A DNA stretch of 64,000 nt from Azospirillum brasilense (GTDB lineage: Bacteria; Pseudomonadota; Alphaproteobacteria; Azospirillales; Azospirillaceae): contig NZ_VITI01000014.1 of NCBI RefSeq assembly GCF_007827795.1, positions 1 through 64,000 of the forward strand, given 5' to 3'. The position numbers and the translations under genes were made by a program. Under the pieces are notes generated by a model, which was not told the origin of the DNA, searched no databases, and saw nothing but the letters and a program-made list of their open reading frames with translations. Of this stretch, positions 50,742-59,787 are shown piece by piece. Each line of letters begins with the position of its first letter. Within the stretch, counting starts at the first letter, position 1.

Positions 50742-52190
50742 TCATTGGAGGCTGAAGCCGGCGTCGCCGTGCAGGCGGGCGGCGCCCGGCCCGATGGCGA
50801 GCGGGGCGGCCGGAGCCGCGCTGCCGCCGCCCGGCGGGGGCTGGAGGCTCTGGGCGCGGTTCAGGAAGATGCGCTCCACGTCGGTCGCCGCGACGAAGCC
50901 GTCGGTCGGGGCGGACAGGGCGTTGGCGGCGGACACCGGACGGACGAGGTAGGGGGTCACGACGATGACCAGCTCCGTCTCGTTGCGGCGGAACTTGCTG
51001 GAGTGGAACAGCGCCCCCAGCACCGGCACGTCGCCCAGCCCCGGCACGGCGTCCAGCGTCGCCGTGGTGTTGTTCTGAAGCAGGCCGGCGATGGCGAAGC
51101 TCTGCCCGCTGGCCAGCTCGATGGTCGTCTCGGCACGCCGCACCGACAGGCCGGGGATGCGGATGGAGTCGACCACGACGGCGCCGTTGTTGGTCAGCTC
51201 GCTGACCTCCGGGCGGACGCGCATGCTGATCTGGCCGCCGCCCAGCACGGTCGGGGTGAAGTCCAGGCTGACGCCGTACTTCTTGAACTGGATGGTGGTG
51301 GTGCGGTCGTACTGGGCGACCGGGATGGGGAACTCGCCGCCGGCCAGGAAGCTGGCGGTTTCGCCGGACAGGGCGGTCAGGTTCGGCTCGGCCAGCACGG
51401 TGATCAGCCCGTCCTCGGCCAGCGCGTCCACCACCGTGTTGATGTCCACCCGCCCGTTGCTGGAGCGGTAGCTGCCGCCGATGGAGTTGGTTGGGGGGAT
51501 GGCGCGGATCAGGTTGCCGGCGGCGTCCAGGATGGGCCGCCCGGTGGCGATCCCGAAGGCGAAGGAGCCGATGTTGAACATGCTCTCGAAATTGACGCCC
51601 AGTTCCTTGGTCACCTGACGCGACACCTCGGCGACGCGGACCCGCAGGTTGACCTGGGCGGGGGATGCGACGGTCAGGCGGTTGGTGACGGTCTGCCCCT
51701 GCCCGACGTAGCGCTCGGCCAGCTCGACCATCTGCCGCGCCGTGGCGGGGGAGGAGACGGTGCCGGTCAGCGTGATGCCGTTGCCGGTGCTCTGCACGTC
51801 GATGGCGGCGTTGGGCACCTGGGCGACCAGCTTGGACCGCAGGTCGCCGATGGGCATGGTGACGACGACGCTGAAGGAGGCGAGCGGCTTGTTGTCCGCC
51901 GACAGGGCGTAGACGCTGGCCCGCCCCGGCGTCTTGGCGACGATGAAGAAGGCCTGCGGGCCGGACGCCTGCACGTCGGCGATCTCCGGGGCGGAGGTGA
52001 AGACGCTGGCCGCCGGGGCGGACAGGTTGACCGGCTGCCCGCCGCCGACCTCCAGCATGATCTCGCGGGGGCGCTGCTGCGCCTGGGCCGGCGTGGCGGC
52101 CAGCGCCGCGAACAGTCCGGCCAGGAGGGCCGCCGCGGCGATCTTAATGGCTGCGGCCCGGCCCATGGTGGTTGTGGTGGTCATCGTCAT
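50742..52190 (-). CDS. cpaC: Tad pilus secretin CpaC/RcpA
   Basis: A 482-residue outer-membrane secretin. A signal peptide (AQA) is followed by an N-terminal pilus-assembly domain, a BON-like segment (about 130-170) and the secretin domain with EPNLTALSGETASFLAGGE and VPGLGDVPVLGALF. It forms the exit channel for the Flp pilus. Confidence 0.93.
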   Translation of the reverse strand: MTMTTTTTMGRAAAIKIAAAALLAGLFAALAATPAQAQQRPREIMLEVGGGQPVNLSAPAASVFTSAPEIADVQASGPQAFFIVAKTPGRASVYALSADNKPLASFSVVVTMPIGDLRSKLVAQVPNAAIDVQSTGNGITLTGTVSSPATARQMVELAERYVGQGQTVTNRLTVASPAQVNLRVRVAEVSRQVTKELGVNFESMFNIGSFAFGIATGRPILDAAGNLIRAIPPTNSIGGSYRSSNGRVDINTVVDALAEDGLITVLAEPNLTALSGETASFLAGGEFPIPVAQYDRTTTIQFKKYGVSLDFTPTVLGGGQISMRVRPEVSELTNNGAVVVDSIRIPGLSVRRAETTIELASGQSFAIAGLLQNNTTATLDAVPGLGDVPVLGALFHSSKFRRNETELVIVVTPYLVRPVSAANALSAPTDGFVAATDVERIFLNRAQSLQPPPGGGSAAPAAPLAIGPGAARLHGDAGFSLQ

Positions 52191-52221
52191 GAGTTCGTCC
52201 CCCCTGGGTCGGCGCGCCGGT

Positions 52222-53100
52222 TCAGCGTTCGAGCGTTTCCGTCTTGGAGCCGCGGATGATGAGCAGAGCCGGGCGGCGGGCGGCGGGCGCCTCCGCGCTG
52301 TGGGCTGCGGGAAGCTGGCGCAGCGCGGGCGACACGTCCTCGGCCCAGGTGGGGGCCGAAGCGGGTTCCGATTCCCCGGCGGCGAGAACGGTCTCGTCAG
52401 CGAGCAGGCTGCGCAGCGCCAGCGAGAGCTTGCCCATGGTGGCGGCGACGGTGACCGTCTCGCTCTGACGGGCGGTGACCTCCAGCGTCACGGTGTGGGG
52501 GATGCGCCCGTCCGGCCCGTTCTTCGCCATGCCGGCCTCGCCGAGCTGCTGGTCGATGGCGATGACGCGCAGATTCTGGAGCACGGTCTCGCCGACCGCC
52601 CGGTTGCGCAGGTCGCGCCCCGCGTGGGATTCGAAATTCTGGGTCAGGATCAGGTCCACGCGGTCGCCAGGCCAGATCAGCCCGCCGGTCGCGCTGACCG
52701 CGTCCACCGCCACCGATACCGCGCGGCTGCCCGGCGACAGGACGGCGGCGAGGAAGCCGCGCTCCCCCGGCGCCACGATGTGGCCGGCCATGATCGGCTC
52801 GCCGGACGCGAAGGACCGGCGGGTGACGGCGCCGCTGTAGGCGCTTTCCGCCACGCGGCCCCGCACCATGTAGCCGTCGCCGAGGCGACCCGGCGGCCAG
52901 GGCTCCCAGCGCAGATCCTCGGCGCGCAGCAGCATGCCGGTGGAGATCGGGCGGGCGGCGACCAGCACGGAGTCCATGGGTGCCTGGGGCGCCGGGACCG
53001 CGACGGCGGCGGTCGGGGCCGGCAGCATCGAGAAGGACACGTAGCCCACCAGCGACAGCCCGACGAGCAGCAGGGACAGGAAAAGCACTCTCAGAACCAT
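52222..53100 (-). CDS. cpaB: Pilus assembly protein CpaB/RcpC
   Basis: A 292-residue protein with one N-terminal membrane segment and a SAF domain (AARPISTGMLLRAEDLRWEPWP), then the RcpC domain with WPGDRVDLILTQ. CpaB is thought to bind peptidoglycan and guide the secretin. GGAGGAG precedes the ATG. It overlaps cpaA by 10 bp. Confidence 0.88.
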   Translation of the reverse strand: MVLRVLFLSLLLVGLSLVGYVSFSMLPAPTAAVAVPAPQAPMDSVLVAARPISTGMLLRAEDLRWEPWPPGRLGDGYMVRGRVAESAYSGAVTRRSFASGEPIMAGHIVAPGERGFLAAVLSPGSRAVSVAVDAVSATGGLIWPGDRVDLILTQNFESHAGRDLRNRAVGETVLQNLRVIAIDQQLGEAGMAKNGPDGRIPHTVTLEVTARQSETVTVAATMGKLSLALRSLLADETVLAAGESEPASAPTWAEDVSPALRQLPAAHSAEAPAARRPALLIIRGSKTETLER

Positions 53101-53663
53101 GCCGCTCCTCCGGTGGGGTTGGAGAGGGTGAGCAGCCCGCCGGCGGCCAGGGCGACGCCGTAGGGCACGGAATGGCGGGTGGCGATGCGGTGCGCCTCGG
53201 CTGCCATGACATGGGCGAGAAGGCGAACCGGCGTGGACCGTCCGCCGAAGCGGCGCAGCAGTCGGCGCGCCGGGCGCGTGTTGCGCAGGGCCAGCCACCC
53301 GGCGAGATAGAGAAGGGCGAGAACCCCGCCGGCCAGCGCGGTGGCGGTCACGAAGGGGGCGGCCCGCTCCACCCCGACCAGCAGCAGGATGGCCGAGGCC
53401 AGCTTCACATCCCCGCCGCCCAGCCAGCCCCGCCCGTGCAGGGCGCACAGGACGAGGAACAGCACGGCGGCGGCGGCAAGGCTGACCCACGGAAAGGGGG
53501 CGCCCTGCACCAGCGGAAGCGCGAGGCCGAGGGTGGCGAGCAGGACGGACACTGTGTCCGGAATGATGCGCCGGCACAGGTCGTCCACCGCCGCCCAGCC
53601 CAGCGCAAGCCCCGCCATGGGCGGTGCCAGGGAGAGGGGATCGAGGACCGCGATCGTATCCAT
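53091..53663 (-). CDS. cpaA: Prepilin peptidase CpaA/TadV
   Basis: A 190-residue membrane aspartic protease of the type IV prepilin family (A24). The two active-site Asp are in the AAVDDLCRRIIPD region and in GGGDVKL. It cleaves Flp and the TadE/F pseudopilins after their Gly. It lacks the N-methylase domain, as is typical for TadV. Confidence 0.87.
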   Translation of the reverse strand: MDTIAVLDPLSLAPPMAGLALGWAAVDDLCRRIIPDTVSVLLATLGLALPLVQGAPFPWVSLAAAAVLFLVLCALHGRGWLGGGDVKLASAILLLVGVERAAPFVTATALAGGVLALLYLAGWLALRNTRPARRLLRRFGGRSTPVRLLAHVMAAEAHRIATRHSVPYGVALAAGGLLTLSNPTGGAAWF

Positions 53664-53698
53664 GGCGGGGCTTTGCGTGGAGGGAGGAGTGGTGGCGC

Positions 53699-53914
53699 TT
53701 ACTGTGGAATGGTCGTCGAGGTGGTGCCGACCGTGGTGCCGATCCCGGTGAACAGGGTGCTGACATTGGTGCCGAAGGTGCGGGCGCCGCCGATGATGAC
53801 CAGCGCGACGAGCGCCGCCGCCAGACCGTATTCGAGGGCCGTGATGCCCTTGCGGTCCTTGGTCGCGGACTGGATTGGGGAAATTACGGCGCGGATGTTG
53901 GCGAACATGGTCAT
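53699..53914 (-). CDS. flp: Flp-type pilin
   Basis: A 71-residue prepilin. The leader ends KDRKG and the mature protein starts ITALEYGLAAALVALVI, with Glu five and Tyr six residues after the Gly, the Flp hallmark. It is the major pilus subunit and first gene of the tad operon. GGAGA lies 8-12 bases before ATG 53914; a second ATG follows two codons later. Confidence 0.93.
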   Translation of the reverse strand: MTMFANIRAVISPIQSATKDRKGITALEYGLAAALVALVIIGGARTFGTNVSTLFTGIGTTVGTTSTTIPQ

Positions 53915-54528
53915 TGATTGTCTCCGTTGATAATTGTGACGAGAAGGGTTTTCGCTTCAATGCGGTGAAGCGAAGGGGTTCGATTACTGATTTTTAGGGA
54001 ATGCACGGCGTCTGTGATTTGAAGGATGGCGAAGACCGGCATTTTAATAAACCTATCGATAGGGGTAGTCCGGCGGGCCGGTGCCGTTGTCTCCGTCATC
54101 CGAAACGCAACTTTTCGCACCGTCTTCAGGCAAAGCGCAGGCATCGCCATGTGCGGCGGCGTCGGATCAAAGAAACGGGAAGGAGTGCGCCGTGCGAGGA
54201 CGTGAATGACGGTCGGATTGCTTTGAAAGGAAATGGTTGGAAATTGGAGTGATTATCGAGCTATGCCGCGATTGTGCCGGCACCGGGGCCGCCGCTCCCT
54301 TCGTGGCGTGCGGAGCATTTGGAGTCCCGACGGTGGTGGCGCCTCTCCCCGGAATGGTGGCAAGCCCGCCGGTTGGCGAAGCAGAGTCGGTAGCCGGGTC
54401 GGGGTACCCTTTTCCGTCAGGCCGAAGCGCCTGGACCGGATCGTCCGTCCGGGAACGGGGCCGGACGAACGGGGCGAGGAGTTAATCCCGTCGGTCCTAC
54501 GACCAGTGGCAATAGGTCGCACCTTCGT
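53915..54528. promoter_or_regulatory. Divergent control region between flp and the iron operon
   Basis: About 610 bp without a supported gene, AT-richer than its surroundings at 53915-54060. It holds a perfect 9-bp inverted repeat (TTCGCTTCA 53951-53959, TGAAGCGAA 53966-53974), which would be a hairpin in the flp leader mRNA, and a 12-bp palindrome CCTATCGATAGG (54052-54063) beside a TTTATTAAAAT stretch, a possible flp promoter. Short frames at 53911-54150 (-) and 54001-54252 (+) show no family features. Confidence 0.5.
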
Positions 54529-54547
54529 GATAATGAGAATAACTATC
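54529..54547 (+). promoter_or_regulatory. Fur-like box upstream of the haem/imelysin operon
   Basis: The 19-mer GATAATGAGAATAACTATC matches the classic Fur box (GATAATGATAATCATTATC) at 16 of 19 positions. It is 88 bases before the start codon of the first di-haem protein. Iron-dependent repression is implied. Confidence 0.7.
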
Positions 54548-54635
54548 ATCCAGGCCAAAGGGCATGGATACTGACCGGCAGGCCCCGCCATGGATTGCGG
54601 CCATGGGCCACTGCCGTCAAGGAGCGAGAGTCAGG

Positions 54636-55790
54636 ATGTCATTGTTCGGCAAATATGCCGCGCCGGCCGCGGCGCTGTCCGCCCTGTTGATCGCCGGTGG
54701 TTCCGGCATGGCCGCCGATCCGGCGGAGATGCAGAAGGCGAAGGCCGAACTGGGCAAGGCGCTGTTCTTCGACAACAACCTGTCCTCCACCCGCAGCCAG
54801 TCCTGCGCGACCTGCCACAACCCCGAATCCGGCTTCGCCGACCCGCGCGGCGCCGCGTCGCTGGGGGCCGACGGCAAGTCGCTGGGCGACCGCAACGCGC
54901 CGACCGCCGCCTACGCCCATCTCGCCCCGCGCTTCGGCTTCAAGGCCAGCGGGGTTCCCTTCGGCGGGCAGTTCCACGACGGCCGGGCCGCCACCCTCCA
55001 GGAGCAGGCCGGCGGCCCGCCGCTGAACCCCGCCGAGATGGCCATGGCCTCCAAGGCGGAGGTGCAGGGGCGGTTGAAGGAGAACGCCGACTACGCGCGG
55101 AGCTTCGTCGCCCTCTATGGCGCGGGGGTGCTGGACGACGCCGACCGCGCCTATGACGCGATGACCGACAGCATCGCCGCCTTCGAGACGACCGACGTCT
55201 TCTCGCCCTTCGATTCCAAGTACGACCGTTATCTGCGCGGCGAATACAAGATGACCGGCGAGGAGGAACTGGGGATGACCCTGTTCTTCTCGCAGCAGTT
55301 CACCAACTGCAACGTCTGCCACAAGCTGAACGCCATGCCGGCGGCGAAGAACGAGGTCTTCACCAACTACGAGTACCACAACATCGGCGTTCCGGTGAAC
55401 GCGGAGCTGCGGGCGGCCAACGGGGTGGCGGCGACTCACATCGACCGCGGGCTGGCCGAGAATCCGGCGCTGAAGGGGCAGAAGGCGCATGAGGGGAAAT
55501 TCAAGACGCCGACCCTGCGCAACGTCGCGGTGACCGGCCCCTACATGCACAACGGCGTCTTCAAGGACCTGGAGACCGTCGTCCGCTTCTACAACAAGTA
55601 CAACAGCACCAAGCCGGCGGACCAGATCAACCCGGAGACCGGCAAGCCCTGGGCCAATCCGGAAATCGCCGCCACCGTCTCCATCAAGGAGTTGGAGGAG
55701 GGTCCGGCGCTCGACGACCGCCGAATCAAGGCGCTGGTCGCCTTCATGAAGACGCTGACCGACGCCCGCTACGAACCGCTGGTGAAGTGA
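54636..55790 (+). CDS. Di-haem cytochrome c peroxidase/MauG-family protein
   Basis: A 384-residue periplasmic protein with a Sec signal peptide (about 26 residues) and two haem c sites, CATCH (57-61) and CNVCH (225-229). The layout is that of bacterial di-haem peroxidases, MauG and MbnH. In an imelysin gene set it may oxidise iron or a partner protein rather than detoxify peroxide. ATG 54636 follows AGGAGC; a longer frame from 54564 is not signal-like. Confidence 0.85.
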   Translation: MSLFGKYAAPAAALSALLIAGGSGMAADPAEMQKAKAELGKALFFDNNLSSTRSQSCATCHNPESGFADPRGAASLGADGKSLGDRNAPTAAYAHLAPRFGFKASGVPFGGQFHDGRAATLQEQAGGPPLNPAEMAMASKAEVQGRLKENADYARSFVALYGAGVLDDADRAYDAMTDSIAAFETTDVFSPFDSKYDRYLRGEYKMTGEEELGMTLFFSQQFTNCNVCHKLNAMPAAKNEVFTNYEYHNIGVPVNAELRAANGVAATHIDRGLAENPALKGQKAHEGKFKTPTLRNVAVTGPYMHNGVFKDLETVVRFYNKYNSTKPADQINPETGKPWANPEIAATVSIKELEEGPALDDRRIKALVAFMKTLTDARYEPLVK

Positions 55791-55799
55791 GCGCGGGCA

Positions 55800-55825
55800 G
55801 GCGGGGCCGCCGCCATGGCCCCGCC
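55800..55825 (+). terminator. Hairpin after the di-haem peroxidase gene
   Basis: GGCGGGGCC and GGCCCCGCC form a perfect 9-bp stem with an 8-nt loop, starting 10 bases after the stop. With a second Fur-like box downstream, it suggests separate transcripts. Confidence 0.55.
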
Positions 55826-55873
55826 GTCCGCCGCAAATTCGGCAATGCTCGCCCTGCTTGGCAATTGCATCTT

Positions 55874-55892
55874 GACAATGAGAGTGATTAGC
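55874..55892 (+). promoter_or_regulatory. Second Fur-like box, with TTGACA
   Basis: GACAATGAGAGTGATTAGC matches the Fur consensus at about 14 of 19 positions and overlaps a TTGACA (55872-55877). It is 73 bases before the imelysin start codon. Confidence 0.5.
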
Positions 55893-55964
55893 GGCGCATG
55901 TTGAGAATGCTTCGCACTTTCATGGCTCTCACGCCAACGATCACCGACGCTTGAGGAGACCTTC

Positions 55965-57245
55965 ATGTTCAAGCACGCCTCCGGCCTTGCCGCCGCGGCT
56001 CTCATCGCGCTGGCGCCGCTCGCCGCCGACGCCCAGACGTCCAAGCCCGCCTACAAGGACGTGGTGAAGACCTACGCCGACATCGCCCAGGCCAGCTACG
56101 AGGACTCCGCCAGCACCGCCAAGGCGCTGAAGAAGGCCGTCGACGCGCTGGTGGCCAACCCGTCGGAGGCGACGCTGGCCGCCGCCCGCACGGCGTGGCT
56201 GAACGCCCGCGTTCCCTACATGCAGACCGAGGCCTTCCGCTTCGGCAACCCGATCGTCGACGAGTGGGAGGGCAAGGTCAACGCCTGGCCGCTGGACGAG
56301 GGCCTGATCGACTATGTGGACGACGGCTACGCCGGGGGCGACAGCAACCCGTTCGCCAAGGCCAACGTCATCGCCAACCCGAAGATCAAGGCCGGCGACA
56401 AGACCATCGACGCCCGCAAGATCACCAAGGAGCTGCTGGCCGACAAGCTGCACGAGGCCGGCAAGGTCGAGGCCAACGTGGCGACCGGCTACCACGCCGT
56501 CGAGTTCCTGCTGTGGGGCCAGGACCTGAACGGCACGGGTCCGGGAGCCGGCGACCGTAAGGCGACCGACTACGCCAAGGGCAAGGACTGCACCAACGGC
56601 AACTGCGACCGCCGCGCCCAGTTCCTGACCGTCGCCACCCAGATGCTGGTCGAGGATCTGGAGGAGATGGCCAAGGCCTGGGGCGCCAAGGGCAAGGCCC
56701 GCGCCTCCGTCGCCAAGGCCAAGGAGTCGGAGGGCGTCGCCCGCATCCTGACCGGACTCGGCAGCCTCAGCTACGGCGAGCTGGCCGGCGAGCGCATGAA
56801 GCTCGGCCTCATGCTGCATGACCCGGAGGAGGAGCATGACTGCTTCTCCGACAACACCCACAACTCGCACTATTACGACCAGATCGGCATGGTCAACGTC
56901 TACAGCGGCCGCTACACCCGCGTGGACGGCAAGGTCGTGACCGGCCCGTCGCTGTCGCAGTATGTCGCCGCCACCGCGCCGGAGGCCGACGCCAAGGTGA
57001 AGGAGGCGATGACCGCCACCACCGCCGCGATGAAGGTCATGAAGGACACGGCCGACCTCGGCAAGATGGCCTACGACCAGATGATCGGCACCGACAACGC
57101 CGAAGGCAACGCGATCGTCTCGACCGCGGTGGACCGTCTGGTCGATCAGAAGAAGGCCCTGGAAGGCGTCGTCGCCGCCCTGGGCGTCTCGGTCGAGCTG
57201 GAAGGTTCGGACAGCCTCGACAACCCGTCGGCCGTCGGCAAGTAA
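55965..57245 (+). CDS. irpA: Imelysin-family iron-regulated protein (IrpA-like)
   Basis: A 426-residue periplasmic protein with signal peptide (cleavage near ADA, residue 23). It has the imelysin motif GYHAVE (175-180), followed by FLLWGQD, and two helical-bundle halves. Imelysins (IrpA, EfeO-like) bind iron or haem-related ligands in uptake systems and are not proteases as first thought. A second Fur-like box precedes the gene. Confidence 0.88.
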   Translation: MFKHASGLAAAALIALAPLAADAQTSKPAYKDVVKTYADIAQASYEDSASTAKALKKAVDALVANPSEATLAAARTAWLNARVPYMQTEAFRFGNPIVDEWEGKVNAWPLDEGLIDYVDDGYAGGDSNPFAKANVIANPKIKAGDKTIDARKITKELLADKLHEAGKVEANVATGYHAVEFLLWGQDLNGTGPGAGDRKATDYAKGKDCTNGNCDRRAQFLTVATQMLVEDLEEMAKAWGAKGKARASVAKAKESEGVARILTGLGSLSYGELAGERMKLGLMLHDPEEEHDCFSDNTHNSHYYDQIGMVNVYSGRYTRVDGKVVTGPSLSQYVAATAPEADAKVKEAMTATTAAMKVMKDTADLGKMAYDQMIGTDNAEGNAIVSTAVDRLVDQKKALEGVVAALGVSVELEGSDSLDNPSAVGK

Positions 57246-57380
57246 GCCGGCGGACCACGGGTTGCGGCCCCTCCTTCCCGCGTGGGGCGGCGTTGTCCGC
57301 TCCCCGCCGACCGCCCGCGCGGGGGGAGGGGCCGCAGCCCGTCCTTTTGCCATTCTGGAATGGGGCCGCCCGCCCGACCG

Positions 57381-58637
57381 ATGAAAGCCCGTTTCGCCTT
57401 TCTGCTCGCCCTGCTGCCGGCCCTGCCGGCGGTGGCGGGCGACCTCGACACCCGGATCGGCGAGAAGCTGTTCCGGCGGATGTGGGTCAGCGCCCCCACG
57501 GTGACGCACGCCAACGACGGGCTGGGTCCGCTCTACGACGCCCGCTCCTGCGCCGCCTGCCATCCGGCGGCCCGCCAGGGGCGACCGCCCGATCCCGCCG
57601 TTCCCGACGACCGCGGCGTCGGCTACGCGCTGAAGCTCAGCGGCGACCCGGTCTATGGGCGGCAGATCCAGACCAACGCGGTGCTCGGCTTTGCCATCGA
57701 GGGCCAGCCCGTCCTGACCTACCGCGAAGAGACGGTGCGCTTCCCCGACGGCGACACGGCGACGCTGCGCCGCCCGCTGCTGTCCGTCACCGACCTCAAT
57801 TACGGCCCGCTGGCCGAGGCGACGGCGATCTCCGCCCGCATCGCTCCGTCCGTGCGCGGCATAGGCCTGCTGGAGCGCATCCCCGAAGCCGACATCCTGG
57901 CCGGCGCCGATCCGGAGGACCGCGACGGCGACGGCATCGCCGGGCGCCCCAACTGGGTGGCGCCGGAGGGCACGCGGCAGCTCGGCCGCTTCGGCTGGAA
58001 GGCCGTCCACCCGACGCTGCACCGCCAGAATTCGGAGGCATTCAGCCTCGACATCGGCATGTCCACCCCGGCCTATCCCGAGCCCTGGGGCGACTGCACC
58101 CCGGCGCAGACCGAATGCCGGAACGCCCCGCACGGCGACTCCCCGCAGTATGAGGGGCTGGAGATCCCCTCCACGGTGATCGGGCTGATCGACGGCTATC
58201 TGCGCACCCTGCCGCCCGACGGAGGGCTGGAGGCGCCGCGCGACACGGCGGGCAGCGCGCTGTTCGCCGCCACCGGCTGCGCGTCCTGCCACCGCCCCTC
58301 CTTCACCACGGCGGAGGACGCCGCGCATCCCGCGCTGTCCCGCCGCACGATCTTCCCCTACAGCGACCTGCTTCTCCACGACCTGGGCGAGGATCTGGCC
58401 GACGGCGTGGCGATGGGCGAGGCGCGGGGCCGTGACTGGCGCACGACGCCGCTGTGGGGGATGAGGCGGCTGGCGGAATCCGACGGCACGCTGGCCCTGC
58501 TCCACGACGGGCGGGCGCGCAGCGTGACCGAGGCCGTCCTGTGGCACGGCGGCGAGGCGGACAAGGCGCGCGGCGCCTTCATGACGCTGCCGCGCGGCGA
58601 CCGGGAAAAGTTGGTGCGTTTCGTTCTGGGGCTCTAA
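57381..58637 (+). CDS. Di-haem oxidoreductase (DHOR/DUF1111 family)
   Basis: A 418-residue periplasmic protein with a 20-residue signal peptide. Haem c sites are CAACH (57-61) and CASCH in the C-terminal third. This family regularly sits beside imelysin genes and is thought to be a partner in periplasmic iron handling. ATG 57381 is used; upstream ATGs at 57360 and 57282 are possible but extend past the signal. Confidence 0.85.
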   Translation: MKARFAFLLALLPALPAVAGDLDTRIGEKLFRRMWVSAPTVTHANDGLGPLYDARSCAACHPAARQGRPPDPAVPDDRGVGYALKLSGDPVYGRQIQTNAVLGFAIEGQPVLTYREETVRFPDGDTATLRRPLLSVTDLNYGPLAEATAISARIAPSVRGIGLLERIPEADILAGADPEDRDGDGIAGRPNWVAPEGTRQLGRFGWKAVHPTLHRQNSEAFSLDIGMSTPAYPEPWGDCTPAQTECRNAPHGDSPQYEGLEIPSTVIGLIDGYLRTLPPDGGLEAPRDTAGSALFAATGCASCHRPSFTTAEDAAHPALSRRTIFPYSDLLLHDLGEDLADGVAMGEARGRDWRTTPLWGMRRLAESDGTLALLHDGRARSVTEAVLWHGGEADKARGAFMTLPRGDREKLVRFVLGL

Positions 58638-58665
58638 AGTCCACACGGTTTGAATGGCATAGGTG

Positions 58666-59784
58666 ATGAGAATGCAACGCCGCCGCGTGATCGGCCTGAT
58701 GTCGGCCGCCGCCCTGTCGATCCTCCTGCCGGGCCGGCTCGCCCTGGCGGCGCGGGAGCCGGCGGGAGACGCCACCATGCTGGGCGGTCTGGTTCGAACC
58801 CATGCCCTGCCGCGCTTCGACGCGCTGGCCGGCGCCGCCGGCATCAACGCGGAACGGCTGGCGCAGTTCGCCGCGGCGCCGACGGCGGACGGGCTGGAGA
58901 GCTGCCGCGCCGCCCACCGCGCCCTCTACGACGCCTGGGCCGGTGTCCAGCATCTGCGCTCCGGACCGCTGGCGATGGAGCTGCGCGCCGACCGCATCGC
59001 CTTCTGGCCGGAGCGGGCCGGGGTGGTGCAGCGCCAGATCCTCGCCATGCTGAAGAACCGCGATCCGAAGCTGCTGGAGCCCGGCGGGCTGGCCCGCCAG
59101 AGCGCCGCGGTGCAGGGGCTGACCGCGCTGGAGCGGCTGCTGTTCGACGAAGGCGTCACCGCCTCCTCATTCCAGGGCGATGAAGCCGGGCGATTCCGCG
59201 GCGCATTGGCTGCCGCGGTGGCGCAGAACGTCCTCGCCATCACCCGCGAGGTCCGCGACGGCTGGAAGGCGCTGGAGGCGCCGCTGGCCGCCGGGGAGCA
59301 GACCGCGCTCGGTCCCGACGCCGGTTCCGCGGTCAACGTCCTCTTCTCCGGCGCGCTCACCGCCCTGCAGGTGGTGGCCGACCAGAAACTGCTGGCGCCG
59401 CTCGGCCCCAACGCCGGGGAGGCCAAGCCCGCGGTGGCCGAGGCGCTGCGCAGCGGCCAGTCGGCCCGCAACGTCCGCATCAACCTGGAGGCGCTGCGCG
59501 CCCTGATGCTGGGCGAGGGCGGCGGCCCCGGCCTGACCGCCCTGCTGCCCGCCGGCGATGCCGGGGCGCAGGCCCGCCGCGCGCTGGACGAGGGCTTCAC
59601 CGCCGCGATCCGCGCCGCCGAGGCGATCCCCACCCCGATCAACGTCGCCGTCGCCGATCCGGCCAAGCGCAAGTCCGTGGAGACCACCCTGCAACGGGCC
59701 AAGGACGTGCGCAACCTGCTGACCGGCACGGTGGCGCCGCTGCTGGACATCAGCATCGGCTTCAACGAACTGGATGGAGACTGA
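58666..59784 (+). CDS. Imelysin-family protein, second copy
   Basis: A 372-residue imelysin with a Tat-like or Sec signal (RRRVIGLMSAAALSILLPG). At the expected GxHxxE site the sequence reads GLTALERLLFD: the Glu is kept and the His is Thr. It may thus bind a different ligand or be structural. Start codons at 58663 (GTG), 58666 and 58672 are all in frame; AGGTG suits 58672 best. It is 28 bases after the di-haem gene. Confidence 0.83.
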   Translation: MRMQRRRVIGLMSAAALSILLPGRLALAAREPAGDATMLGGLVRTHALPRFDALAGAAGINAERLAQFAAAPTADGLESCRAAHRALYDAWAGVQHLRSGPLAMELRADRIAFWPERAGVVQRQILAMLKNRDPKLLEPGGLARQSAAVQGLTALERLLFDEGVTASSFQGDEAGRFRGALAAAVAQNVLAITREVRDGWKALEAPLAAGEQTALGPDAGSAVNVLFSGALTALQVVADQKLLAPLGPNAGEAKPAVAEALRSGQSARNVRINLEALRALMLGEGGGPGLTALLPAGDAGAQARRALDEGFTAAIRAAEAIPTPINVAVADPAKRKSVETTLQRAKDVRNLLTGTVAPLLDISIGFNELDGD

Positions 59785-59787
59785 GCG

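Noticed and set aside
53911..54150. A 79-codon - strand frame upstream of flp
   Set aside because: It overlaps the flp start and the promoter-like AT-rich stretch; likely chance.
55941..58847. A 968-codon - strand frame
   Set aside because: Antisense to the imelysin and di-haem genes, whose own motifs are unmistakable.
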